This document shows, piece by piece, positions 1 through 6,972 of a stretch of DNA of 8,359 nucleotides (position 1 is its first letter; each line of letters starts with the position of its first letter). A program made the translations under genes and the position numbers. Source of the DNA: Rickettsiales bacterium (GTDB lineage Bacteria > Pseudomonadota > Alphaproteobacteria > Rickettsiales > UBA3002); NCBI GenBank assembly GCA_027489915.1, contig JAIXZB010000217.1, forward strand, positions 1 through 8,359, given 5' to 3'. The notes beneath the pieces are model-generated. The model did not search any database. It was not told where the DNA came from and saw only the letters and a program-made list of their open reading frames with translations.

Positions 1-458
1 GGCAAGCCCGCACCAATCGCTGCTGCCATCGGCTCCTCAATCAGCCACACATCGCGCGCACCTGCATTTTCCGCCGATTCCTGAATCGCACGACGCTCCA
101 CAGGGGTCGAACCACTCGGCACACAAATAATAATCAGCGGCCCCGTAAACGAACGGCGGTTGTGCACGCGCTGAATGAAGTATTTTATCATCTCCTCCGC
201 CACGCGGAAATCGGCAATCACCCCGTCTTTCAGTGGCCGAATCGCCTCAATCTTCTCAGGCGTTCTGCCCAGCATCAGCTTGGCCTCGTTGCCAAACGCG
301 TAGGGCACCATAATTCCGCGCTCCTGCCGCATCGCCACCACCGATGGCTCGTTTAGCACAATCCCGCGCCCCTTCACATACACCAGCGTATTCGCCGTAC
401 CGAGGTCAATCGCCATGTCTTCCGACACCAGCCCCAGTAACCGTCCCAATCCAAACAT
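1..458 (-). CDS. mreB: Rod shape-determining protein MreB, N-terminal part (cut by window edge)
   Basis: MreB is the bacterial actin homologue that forms membrane-bound filaments and guides the elongation-phase peptidoglycan machinery in rod-shaped cells. The 152 visible residues start with a short amphipathic stretch (MFGLGRLLGLVSEDM) of the type that anchors Gram-negative MreB to the inner membrane. The actin phosphate-1 loop follows (DLGTANT, residues 18-24), then GRGIVLNEPSVVA (30-42), the VPSGSTPVERRA block (113-124) and WLIEEPMAAAIGAGL (138-152), which carries the conserved Glu of the nucleotide site. The start at 458 is supported by AAAGGA seven bases upstream (466-471). The gene runs off the left edge, so the rest (families are about 345 residues) and any mreC or mreD neighbours are not visible. 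It is transcribed divergently from the unknown gene at 673, with about 210 bases between them. Family assignment is very secure. Confidence 0.97.
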   Translation of the reverse strand, partial: MFGLGRLLGLVSEDMAIDLGTANTLVYVKGRGIVLNEPSVVAMRQERGIMVPYAFGNEAKLMLGRTPEKIEAIRPLKDGVIADFRVAEEMIKYFIQRVHNRRSFTGPLIIICVPSGSTPVERRAIQESAENAGARDVWLIEEPMAAAIGAGL

Positions 459-465
459 TCTTTTG

Positions 466-471
466 TCCTTT
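466..471 (-). promoter_or_regulatory. Ribosome binding site of mreB
   Basis: On the minus strand this reads AAAGGA and sits seven bases before the ATG at 458. It selects this start over the internal Met at residue 15, and so keeps the N-terminal amphipathic segment in the protein. Confidence 0.7.
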
Positions 472-672
472 AATCCGAGCGTTACTGCCAGCGCAGCATC
501 TAATGAATCTTTTACGCCACCACCTTACCCCGAAGCCATAAGCTGGCAAGGGTTTTCCTACGTCATCCACACGCAATTCTTAACCAAATCATCACAATCT
601 CGGCCGCAAGATTCATTTAAAGCTTCATCAACAGAAAAATAATGCAAAAAAATAACAAGCGATGTTGTGTAT

Positions 673-1662
673 ATGCGCCGTACATTGGAGCAGAAAGTTC
701 GGTCTACAGAGCGTGAGCTGCTGAAAGCGCAGATTCGTGGAATCTATTCTACCGACAAACCCGACCCTAAAAACGAACCCTTGTTTGGCGTGTTCGGCAT
801 GCATGGAATAAAGGTGAGCGATCTAGTCAAAAATCGCAATCTAAGTGTAAACTTAGATCACAGATGTGCAGAAGATTTAATGCATAAGGCGTCCATTTAT
901 ACCATGTATAGCCTGCTGCAATTCTCGTCAGAAGATCTCAAAACCCTAAGTATCCGCGAATATGATAGCATAGCCCCCTGCCTCAAATCCCTCACACACG
1001 ATTACGCACGTTCTCAAGATGTTAGAGCCGACCTAAGACTAGGTATGACGCATGAGGAAATAGAACGTTTCTGCCGAAACACTCCTGCCACATTCCAAAG
1101 AAAACTGCCTGATTTTCGTACAAAAGCCGAAAGCGTTGATGCACAGGGCGAACGTGTCGATATCCGTAGCGATATGCTAGACATCCCTCGCGGATACACC
1201 GCATTTAAATTCAGCGTTCCTGGTTTTCAGCAGCGCTTCCTCAGAAGATGCCATCAGGCCATAAAACGGCTGGAAGAACAAGGCATTGATCCAATGACCC
1301 TTCTCCCACCTGACTATGCTCGAACCTACTTTGAGCCAGACATTAAACCAATCAGCCACTATGATAAAGCCAGCGGCGATAAAATATATCCAGTGATTAT
1401 GAACTACTCAGCGCTGCATATTCTCAAAGCCATCGCTGCACAGCACCCGAATATAATCACCAACATCGCAAATGATAAAGAAATTCAAAGCCTTGAACGA
1501 AGAGAGTTAGCACAAAGCTCTGGCTCTCATCCAGAGACCATTGTTCGTGAAGTAAAGCATAACAAAATGCTCGCTCGTAACCGTCAAAGAGATGCCTTCA
1601 AAGCAGCACAAGTTGAAGCAAAGTGGGGTCATACACCCTCCCATCATGGCTCCAAACGATAG
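673..1662 (+). CDS. Hypothetical basic soluble protein
   Basis: I do not recognise this 329-residue protein. It has no signal peptide and no hydrophobic run long enough to be a membrane segment, so it is probably cytoplasmic. The N-terminus is rich in charged residues (RRTLEQKVRSTERELLKAQIR) and probably helical. The middle part contains GMTHEEIERFCRN and a Pro/Arg-containing block. The C-terminus is strongly basic and ends HTPSHHGSKR, which may suit nucleic-acid or surface binding, but no known motif supports that. The start is uncertain: the ATG at 673 and an in-frame GTG at 667 both lack a clear ribosome binding site, and the frame is closed upstream by a stop at 640. It is the first of three same-strand genes of unknown function; the next begins 39 bases after its stop. 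By eye its codons are more AT-rich than those of the neighbouring leuA and ilvC, which fits a fast-evolving or acquired gene. That it is a real gene is likely from its length and the lack of any better reading on the other strand. Confidence 0.75.
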   Translation: MRRTLEQKVRSTERELLKAQIRGIYSTDKPDPKNEPLFGVFGMHGIKVSDLVKNRNLSVNLDHRCAEDLMHKASIYTMYSLLQFSSEDLKTLSIREYDSIAPCLKSLTHDYARSQDVRADLRLGMTHEEIERFCRNTPATFQRKLPDFRTKAESVDAQGERVDIRSDMLDIPRGYTAFKFSVPGFQQRFLRRCHQAIKRLEEQGIDPMTLLPPDYARTYFEPDIKPISHYDKASGDKIYPVIMNYSALHILKAIAAQHPNIITNIANDKEIQSLERRELAQSSGSHPETIVREVKHNKMLARNRQRDAFKAAQVEAKWGHTPSHHGSKR

Positions 1663-1701
1663 ATAACCAAGGCAACTCTTAATCATTTTGTCATACATAC
1701 C

Positions 1702-2304
1702 ATGCCAAAATCATGGTTTAATGTGATAATGAGTGACCAATTACACAGTAACGCAGGTAAAGCGCGCGAAACCGATTCGCGTTCCCGCACTATTGACTTC
1801 ATCATTGGTGGTTCATTCATTTCTGCTGGCATTGCAGGCATAACCAGCGCCTATAACAATATCCGCCATAATTTTCTTCAAGCCTTTGTGTATGGCTATG
1901 ACAATAAGCCCGATAATTGGTTCTCAACACACCTCAAAGAATCCAAAGATACACGACAGGTATTTGACGAAGCGTTCGCTAAAGGGACCATCAAAGAAGC
2001 TGAGTTTTATACAAAGCAAAAAGCATGGGTTAAAGACAACTCCAAGCTTCTGAACCAGCTCATCGATGAAAAATTTGAAGTAAAAGGTTCAAACGCGATT
2101 ACAAAATTCGTAAATCGCGGTATCACTATGGCTAAATATGCAGGTAAAACGACGCGCAACAGCGCACTAATGGGCATTGCAAGCTCATCTGCCGTGGCAA
2201 TTGGCGCAGTAGCCGTGCTCAAACACTCCAAAACCAATTCCGATAATATGAACGCCCTTATCGAGAAAATCGAATCGAAAGAGCAAGGCACCGAACGCAC
2301 ATAA
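1702..2304 (+). CDS. Hypothetical membrane protein with two predicted transmembrane segments
   Basis: This 200-residue protein is not recognised. It has a polar, Arg-rich N-terminus and a hydrophobic, glycine-rich segment at about residues 30-50 (IDFIIGGSFISAGIAGITSA). A charged, probably helical region of about 100 residues follows (50-150, many Lys/Asp/Glu). A second hydrophobic, Ala/Gly-rich segment lies at about 155-173 (ALMGIASSSAVAIGAVAVL), and the tail is short and charged. This suggests a hairpin-like inner-membrane protein with a large loop on one side. The start may be the ATG at 1702 or the one at 1729 (MSDQLHSN...). Neither has a convincing ribosome binding site, and the second gives a more usual cytoplasmic N-terminus. 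It lies 39 bases after the preceding unknown gene, so the two are probably co-transcribed. The next gene, 153 bases on, is also a membrane protein of unknown function with similar glycine-rich segments. Confidence 0.72.
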   Translation: MPKSWFNVIMSDQLHSNAGKARETDSRSRTIDFIIGGSFISAGIAGITSAYNNIRHNFLQAFVYGYDNKPDNWFSTHLKESKDTRQVFDEAFAKGTIKEAEFYTKQKAWVKDNSKLLNQLIDEKFEVKGSNAITKFVNRGITMAKYAGKTTRNSALMGIASSSAVAIGAVAVLKHSKTNSDNMNALIEKIESKEQGTERT

Positions 2305-2343
2305 CCGTTCATTTAGCTCCAATAACACACGAAAATCACGTGG

Positions 2344-2357
2344 AAATAGCGCTATTT
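2344..2357. repeat. Perfect 14-bp palindrome AAATAGCGCTATTT
   Basis: The arms AAATAGC and GCTATTT meet with no spacer, giving exact two-fold symmetry. It lies in the 153-base gap between two unknown genes, about 100 bases before the start at 2458. The lack of a loop argues against a terminator and fits a dimeric protein binding site better. A smaller palindrome, CACGTG, sits just upstream at 2337-2342. Any operator function is inference; chance is possible for a single site. Confidence 0.35.
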
Positions 2358-2457
2358 ATTCACCAAACTGTCACATTATACGCTACCACTTCTGCTACAA
2401 TAAAACTTCGTTCTGATAAGAATAACCTCGCGAATAGAAACGGCGCATAACGGCATT

Positions 2458-3564
2458 ATGGAAGCAGATACTACAGAAAAAGAAACCCCAGCGCAGACGG
2501 ATACCCCTCTTGCTACAGAGCAATCGAGTGCAGCATCACGCGCTGCCACATCACCTGTCAAACGCGCCGATACCAAAGACTATATTAAAGATGGATTCAG
2601 CGCCAAAACCAAAGGTGAAAGCCTATTCAACAAGCTTGTCTACGGCGGTGTGGGGTTCGGCATCGTCACGGGTGTTTCTATTTTCGCCACATGGCTGCTG
2701 CGCGACTCTAAAACCGTATCCAAGCAATACAGTAAACTGGTCGAGGGCGTACAGAATTGGTGGGTAAAAGGGCGCAATCTCTCGCCTGAAGAAATCAAAA
2801 AAACCCATAACGCCATCGATTCCGCCATGACCATCGGTGCGCTTTTCACAGGCGGCACATTTGCTACCGTGTTACCCATCAAAGCGCTGGAAGATAATAA
2901 AGCCAGCATCGTGCGCGACCTCGATACCCGCATCTACGGTGCCGAAAAAGTAGCATCCGACCTAGAGATTCAAGCGGCACACAAAGAGCTTGATATCGCA
3001 CCTAAACAAACATGGAAATCCGTATTCTGGTCACGCGTGGTGGCCTTCATAGGCACCTTCACTGTATGGGGAATCATCGGCGAAAATTCGCGCCCACTGG
3101 CCGATAAACTCGGTGGCTCCATCGATAGCCTTTCCGTAAAAGCAGGCCGCAACATTGATGGCTGGATGCATAAAAAAGATAGCCCCGCCCGCAACAATAT
3201 CGAATACATGAAGCAGGCATCACCTAAAGACATGCGACGCAAACCAAACCCCGCAGAAGGTATCAACAGCGCCGATGCCCTCTCCACCCGCATCTGGACC
3301 TACGTCACACAAGATGGGCTCTATACCGCCCTTACCAGCGCACTACTTTTCGTATCCACCCGCGTACTCGGCCCCTTCTTCGATAAACCGCATGTAGAAG
3401 AATCAGCCGAATCACCGCCTGCAATAACTCATCCAACTGCACCAGAAGCAACACCTGCTCCACGCACTCCAAGCAACGAAAAAACCACGCCTACTGCAAA
3501 AGTAGAAAACGTTAAACTCGATGCTCGGTTAGAACGCGAATCTGCGCAAGCACTCGGCGCTTAA
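2458..3564 (+). CDS. Hypothetical polytopic membrane protein (four predicted transmembrane segments)
   Basis: This 368-residue protein is not recognised. Residues 1-55 are polar, acidic then basic, rich in Thr/Ala/Ser and low in hydrophobics, as in a disordered cytoplasmic tail. Hydrophobic segments lie at about 61-81 (YGGVGFGIVTGVSIFATWLL), 121-141, 191-208 (VVAFIGTFTVWGIIG) and 287-307 (GLYTALTSALLFVSTRVLGP). Residues 310-350 form a Pro/Thr/Ala-rich linker and the last 18 residues are charged. An even number of segments would place both tails on the same side. There is no transporter or enzyme signature. The ATG at 2458 has only a weak upstream purine stretch, but no other Met occurs before residue 123. 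The stop TAA (3562-3564) overlaps the leuA stop on the other strand by three bases. With the two genes before it, it makes a short run of unknown genes; shared function is inferred from position only. Confidence 0.8.
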   Translation: MEADTTEKETPAQTDTPLATEQSSAASRAATSPVKRADTKDYIKDGFSAKTKGESLFNKLVYGGVGFGIVTGVSIFATWLLRDSKTVSKQYSKLVEGVQNWWVKGRNLSPEEIKKTHNAIDSAMTIGALFTGGTFATVLPIKALEDNKASIVRDLDTRIYGAEKVASDLEIQAAHKELDIAPKQTWKSVFWSRVVAFIGTFTVWGIIGENSRPLADKLGGSIDSLSVKAGRNIDGWMHKKDSPARNNIEYMKQASPKDMRRKPNPAEGINSADALSTRIWTYVTQDGLYTALTSALLFVSTRVLGPFFDKPHVEESAESPPAITHPTAPEATPAPRTPSNEKTTPTAKVENVKLDARLERESAQALGA

Positions 3565-5126
3565 GCCGCGCTATCTTTTTTGTTTGGCTCATCCTGATCC
3601 GTCAAATTCAGCTTCACCGCAAAACGCTCCAGCCTATTCACCGCATCAATATACGCCTTCGCCGATGCCACCAGCGTATCCACATCCGCGCCATTACCCG
3701 AAACCGTGCGTCCATCAAGCTCCAGCCGCACCGTCACTTCGGCCTGCGCATCGGTGCCCGCCGTCACCCCATGCACCTGATACAATTTCAGCTCCGCCTC
3801 CTGCGCCATCGGAATCAGTGCTTTAATGGCCTTGAACATCGCATCCACTGGCCCGTTGCCCTGCATCTTGATTTCACGCGCCACACCATCGGTCGCTACA
3901 CTCATCCATGCCGTTTGTGGTCCATCCGTGCCGCACTCAATTTTCAGCGAACTGAATCCATAACGCTGCTGCGCATCATCGCCGTCCAGCAGCGATAAAA
4001 TATCCTCATCAAAAATCTCTTTCTTCTTATCAGCAAGCGTCTTGAAGCGGTTAAACGCATCCTCCAGCGCATTATCACCAAGGCTTAAACCCAGCTCCTT
4101 AAGCTTATCCTTAAATGCATGACGTCCCGAATGCTTGCCCATCACCAGATTCGATTTGGTAAGACCAACCGATTCTGGCGTCATAATCTCGTACGTGCCA
4201 CGGTTTTTCAACATCCCGTCCTGATGAATGCCCGATTCATGGGCAAACGCATTCGCCCCCACAATCGCCTTGTTCACCTGCACCTGCTGGCCAGTAATCG
4301 ATTGCACCAGCTTACTCGCGCGCATGATAAATTCGCTCTTTACATCGCAATGCACATTGCACACATCGCCGCGCGTTTTCAAAATCATCACAATTTCTTC
4401 AAGCGCCGTATTCCCCGCACGCTCGCCGATGCCGTTAATGGTGCATTCAATCTGCCCCGCCCCTGCGCGAATCGCCGCGAGCGAATTGGCAGTGGCCAGC
4501 CCCAAATCATTCTGCCCATGAAAACTAAATACCGCCTTGTCAGCATTCGGCACACGATGCATCACATTCGTGAACATCCGCTCAATGTCGTAAGGCGTTG
4601 CATACCCCACCGTATCGGGAAGGTTGATAGTAGTCGCCCCCGCCGCAATGGCCGCTTCCACCGCGCGGCATAAAAAATCCTCATCCGATCGGGTCGCATC
4701 CATCGCACTCCATTCCACATCATCGGTAAAGCGCCGCGCCAGCTTCACCGTGTCGGAAATAATCTCCAGCACCTGCGGCTTGGTCAGCTTAAACTGATGC
4801 TCCAGATGAATATCGCTGGTCGAAATAAACGTATGAATCCGTGAACGTTTCGCAGGCTTAAGCGCCTCCCCCGCCCGCTCAATATCCGCATGTTTCGCGC
4901 GTGCAAGCGAACATATCACCGCATGTTTTGCCTGCTCAGCAATCGCCTTAACGGCCGCAAAATCACCCTCCGATGCCATGGCAAATCCTGCCTCAATCAC
5001 ATCCACTCCCATCGCATCCAGCACATCGGCAACAAGGAGCTTTTCCTCACGCGTCATGCTCATACCTGGCGATTGCTCGCCGTCGCGCAGCGTGGTGTCA
5101 AAAATCGTGATACGTTTGGTCGTCAT
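3561..5126 (-). CDS. leuA: 2-isopropylmalate synthase LeuA
   Basis: LeuA condenses 2-ketoisovalerate with acetyl-CoA to give 2-isopropylmalate, the first committed step of leucine synthesis, in the cytoplasm. The 521 residues match the usual length of the long bacterial form. The catalytic TIM barrel opens with IFDTTLRDGEQSPG (8-21), carrying the catalytic Arg14 and metal ligand Asp15. It continues with NLPDTVGYATP (168-178), the metal motif region HGQNDLG (203-209) and GIGERAGN (232-239, metal ligand Asn239). HESGIHQDG (296-304) lies in the linker subdomain. Residues about 385-505 are the C-terminal LeuA dimer/allosteric domain that binds leucine for feedback inhibition, including GNGPVDAMFKAIKAL and the SGNGADVDTLVASAKAYIDAVN-type end. 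The odd point is HGQ in place of the usual HxH at 203-205: the second metal-binding His is Gln. The start ATG at 5126 has only a moderate ribosome binding site (GAGACGG). It lies 67 bases after the response regulator gene and may be read through from it. Confidence 0.96.
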   Translation of the reverse strand: MTTKRITIFDTTLRDGEQSPGMSMTREEKLLVADVLDAMGVDVIEAGFAMASEGDFAAVKAIAEQAKHAVICSLARAKHADIERAGEALKPAKRSRIHTFISTSDIHLEHQFKLTKPQVLEIISDTVKLARRFTDDVEWSAMDATRSDEDFLCRAVEAAIAAGATTINLPDTVGYATPYDIERMFTNVMHRVPNADKAVFSFHGQNDLGLATANSLAAIRAGAGQIECTINGIGERAGNTALEEIVMILKTRGDVCNVHCDVKSEFIMRASKLVQSITGQQVQVNKAIVGANAFAHESGIHQDGMLKNRGTYEIMTPESVGLTKSNLVMGKHSGRHAFKDKLKELGLSLGDNALEDAFNRFKTLADKKKEIFDEDILSLLDGDDAQQRYGFSSLKIECGTDGPQTAWMSVATDGVAREIKMQGNGPVDAMFKAIKALIPMAQEAELKLYQVHGVTAGTDAQAEVTVRLELDGRTVSGNGADVDTLVASAKAYIDAVNRLERFAVKLNLTDQDEPNKKDSAA

Positions 5127-5193
5127 AGCCCGTCTCGCTTAGTAAATGAGCCACAGGCTTAGCCTAGTTTACGCCCCCATGCAAGATGCAGTG

Positions 5194-5811
5194 CTAGCGG
5201 GTAATCTCCGCACGCTTCACTTCATACTGCGCAACCAGCGCATCAAGCGTTTTGTGGCGCTCCTCAGCATTATCAGTACGGTCGCGGTCAGTAGGGTTTT
5301 TATAGAACGCTTTGGCAAGCGTTGCATCTGCGCCTGCCAGCACAAAAGCGTCTCTCACGCGCTTACCCGCCTCAGGGTCAGAGATATCATCATTCAAATC
5401 GGAACTGTGCCCAATCACAGGTATTGCATGATTATACGTCGAAGATATCGATTTTGCAGCGCGCACCACATCATTTCCTTTGCAAATACCCAACTGGTAG
5501 TCCGAAAGCACTGCATCAATCGGCACATCTGATGGAGGGCTGCAATGCGCATGCAATATATTACGCACATCGCGCATACTCGCAGCTACGTATGTATATT
5601 TAGAAGCTATCTCTTGCGGCAGCTTAGCACCACCCTCTAAATCAGGGTCATATGCCAATGCTGTAATCACACGCCAACCGCGTTTCTCTGCTTCTTGCTT
5701 GTATGTATCAAGGCGGGGAATATCATCCTCAAAAATAAGCAGCGTGGGTTGCTTATCAGGCTTGCTCCCACGCAGCCTTGCTTCCCATGTTTTGTCTGCA
5801 TCACCAGCCAT
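5194..5811 (-). CDS. Stand-alone receiver-domain response regulator, divergent
   Basis: The 205-residue product is a two-component receiver without a recognisable output domain. Strand beta1 is PTLLIFEDD, giving the acidic Mg2+ pocket Glu28-Asp29-Asp30. The phosphoacceptor is Asp104 in IDAVLSDYQLG, the switch Ser is Ser136 in IPVIGHSS, and the conserved Lys is Lys167 in ADATLAKAF (the usual following Pro is Ala here). These residues are all present, so phosphorylation is plausible. The spacing is unusual: about 75 residues separate Asp29 and Asp104, against about 44 in CheY, and Ser136 to Lys167 is also long. This implies extra loops or helices. A charged C-terminal helix follows the domain. 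The start ATG at 5811 has AAGGA seven bases upstream (5819-5823); an in-frame TTG at 5832 is less likely. It is preceded by a predicted PhoB-type promoter (5835-5890) and followed by leuA. The partner kinase and the output are unknown. Confidence 0.85.
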   Translation of the reverse strand: MAGDADKTWEARLRGSKPDKQPTLLIFEDDIPRLDTYKQEAEKRGWRVITALAYDPDLEGGAKLPQEIASKYTYVAASMRDVRNILHAHCSPPSDVPIDAVLSDYQLGICKGNDVVRAAKSISSTYNHAIPVIGHSSDLNDDISDPEAGKRVRDAFVLAGADATLAKAFYKNPTDRDRTDNAEERHKTLDALVAQYEVKRAEITR

Positions 5812-5818
5812 AGCACCA

Positions 5819-5823
5819 TCCTT
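5819..5823 (-). promoter_or_regulatory. Ribosome binding site of the response regulator gene
   Basis: AAGGA on the minus strand, seven bases before the ATG at 5811. It decides this ATG over the longer reading from the TTG at 5832. Confidence 0.65.
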
Positions 5824-5834
5824 ATTTTTCAATA

Positions 5835-5840
5835 AAGATA
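5835..5840 (-). promoter_or_regulatory. Candidate -10 element (TATCTT) of the Pho-type promoter
   Basis: On the minus strand TATCTT follows the last 11-bp Pho unit after six bases (GGTGAC). This is the same gap as I recall for the E. coli phoA promoter, where the last Pho unit is followed by six bases and then TATAGT. The hexamer matches TATAAT at four of six positions, which is usual for an activator-dependent promoter. There is no separate -35, as expected when PhoB contacts sigma-70 from the box. Confidence 0.5.
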
Positions 5841-5846
5841 GTCACC

Positions 5847-5890
5847 CGCCATGACAAACGCATGACAACCAGATGACAGTTACATGACTA
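5847..5890 (-). promoter_or_regulatory. Four tandem 11-bp direct repeats, PhoB (Pho) box
   Basis: Read on the minus strand the units are TAGTCATGTAA, CTGTCATCTGG, TTGTCATGCGT and TTGTCATGGCG, with exact 11-bp spacing. The GTCAT core is invariant in all four. The known Pho box is a tandem of 11-bp units, CTGTCAT plus four bases, each bound by one PhoB DNA-binding domain, so four units would hold two PhoB dimers. The array starts 12 bases after the ilvC stop and points toward the response regulator gene, whose ATG lies 36 bases beyond it. The repeat structure is directly visible; PhoB binding is inferred from motif, spacing, orientation and the properly placed -10 hexamer. Confidence 0.75.
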
Positions 5891-5901
5891 TATCAAAAAC
5901 C

Positions 5902-6963
5902 TTAGTTTTTAGCCTTGTCCACCAGCTTGTTCTTTGCAATCCAAGGCATCATCTCGCGCATTTTCGCACCCGTTGCTTCAATCGGATGCTTTGCGCTTTC
6001 CTCGCGCCATTTCTCCAAATTATGCGCACCTTGTGTCGCACGATCGCCCATGAAATCCTTGGTGAATTTGCCACTCTGAATATCCGCCAGAATGCGCTTC
6101 ATTTCCTTTTTGGTTTCCTCGGTAATCACGCGCGGGCCACTCACATAATCACCGTATTCCGCGGTGTTCGAAATCGAATAGCGCATGTTCGCAATGCCGC
6201 CTTCGTAAATCAAATCCACAATCAATTTCATCTCATGCAGGCACTCAAAATACGCCATCTCAGGTGGGTATCCCGCCTCAACCAGCGTCTCAAACCCAGC
6301 CTGAATCAGCGCACTCACACCGCCGCACAGCACCGCCTGCTCACCAAACAAATCGGTCTCACACTCATCCTTAAAATTCGTCTCGATGATGCCCGAACGT
6401 CCACCACCCACACCCGATGCATACGAAAGCGCCAAATCTTTCGCCTTGCCCGACACATCCTGATGAATCGCGATCAGGCACGGCACGCCGCCACCCTTCT
6501 GATATTCACCGCGCACCGTGTGGCCGGGGCCTTTGGGCGCAATCATCACCACATCCACATCCGCGCGTGGCTTAATCAGCCCAAAATGGATATTCAAACC
6601 ATGTGCAAACGCAAGCGTTGCACCAGGCTTCATCGCATCCGCAATCTCGTTTGCATATAAATCCGCCTGCAATTCATCGGGCACCAGAATCATAATCACA
6701 TCCGCCCAAGCAGCCGCTTCTTTTGGGCTCACCACCTCAAACCCAGCCGCCTTCGCTTTCTCCGCAGTTTTCGATCCATCGCGCAATGCAATTTTCACGT
6801 CTTTCGCGCCCGAATCCTTCAGGTTCAGCGCATGCGCATGCCCTTGGCTGCCATACCCCACCACCACAATTTTTTTGCCCTGAATCAGGCTCAAATTGCA
6901 ATCCTTATCATAATACACATTCATATTGCTGGTAGCAGGCATTTTCAAAGCAGCACTCGACAT
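5902..6963 (-). CDS. ilvC: Ketol-acid reductoisomerase (NADP+), class I
   Basis: IlvC converts acetolactate and acetohydroxybutyrate to the dihydroxy acids of valine/leucine and isoleucine synthesis, by a Mg2+-dependent alkyl shift and NADPH reduction. The Rossmann motif is GYGSQG (36-41). The loop after beta2, LRDGSKT (60-66), with Arg61 and Ser64, fits NADPH use; Thr66 stands where Ser is common. The catalytic His121 is in FAHGLNIHFG. The C-terminal knotted domain has the metal ligands Asp204 and Glu208 (DLFGEQ), Glu240 and Glu244 (ECLHE), and the substrate Ser265 in SISNTAEYGDY. The 353 residues are slightly longer than the usual 330-340 because about 13 residues precede the common N-terminus NVYYDKDCNL. 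That start is supported by GAGGA four bases before the ATG at 6963; the next Met (residue 14, at 6924) would give the standard length. The gene stands apart from ilvBN/ilvH and follows a small membrane protein gene by 76 bases. Confidence 0.97.
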   Translation of the reverse strand: MSSAALKMPATSNMNVYYDKDCNLSLIQGKKIVVVGYGSQGHAHALNLKDSGAKDVKIALRDGSKTAEKAKAAGFEVVSPKEAAAWADVIMILVPDELQADLYANEIADAMKPGATLAFAHGLNIHFGLIKPRADVDVVMIAPKGPGHTVRGEYQKGGGVPCLIAIHQDVSGKAKDLALSYASGVGGGRSGIIETNFKDECETDLFGEQAVLCGGVSALIQAGFETLVEAGYPPEMAYFECLHEMKLIVDLIYEGGIANMRYSISNTAEYGDYVSGPRVITEETKKEMKRILADIQSGKFTKDFMGDRATQGAHNLEKWREESAKHPIEATGAKMREMMPWIAKNKLVDKAKN

Positions 6964-6967
6964 AATT

Positions 6968-6972
6968 TCCTC
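6968..6972 (-). promoter_or_regulatory. Ribosome binding site of ilvC
   Basis: GAGGA on the minus strand, four bases before the ATG at 6963. It supports the N-terminally extended IlvC and rejects the longer TTG-start reading that begins at 7071. It directly abuts the 3' arm of the inverted repeat at 6972-6996. Confidence 0.75.

Noticed and set aside
4119..4673. Open frame of 184 codons on the plus strand
   Set aside because: Antisense to leuA, with low-complexity His/Arg-rich translation and no start signal; a shadow.
5155..5165. AGGCTTAGCCT symmetry in the gap before leuA, as operator or attenuator
   Set aside because: Arms of 5 bp with a one-base centre cannot form a hairpin. There is no leucine-rich leader peptide nearby, and short symmetry of this kind is expected by chance.
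5146..5532. Open frame of 128 codons on the plus strand
   Set aside because: Antisense to the response regulator gene, which has clear receiver motifs, a ribosome binding site and a promoter.
5895..5910. AAAAAC/GTTTTT inverted repeat at the ilvC stop as a terminator
   Set aside because: The stem is nearly all A-T, includes the stop codon in its loop and has no GC-rich core, so it is unlikely to terminate transcription.
5884..6660. Long open frame (258 codons) on the plus strand
   Set aside because: It lies almost wholly antisense to ilvC, whose protein is unmistakable. The translation is rich in His/Arg/Leu as expected for a shadow frame, with no motif.
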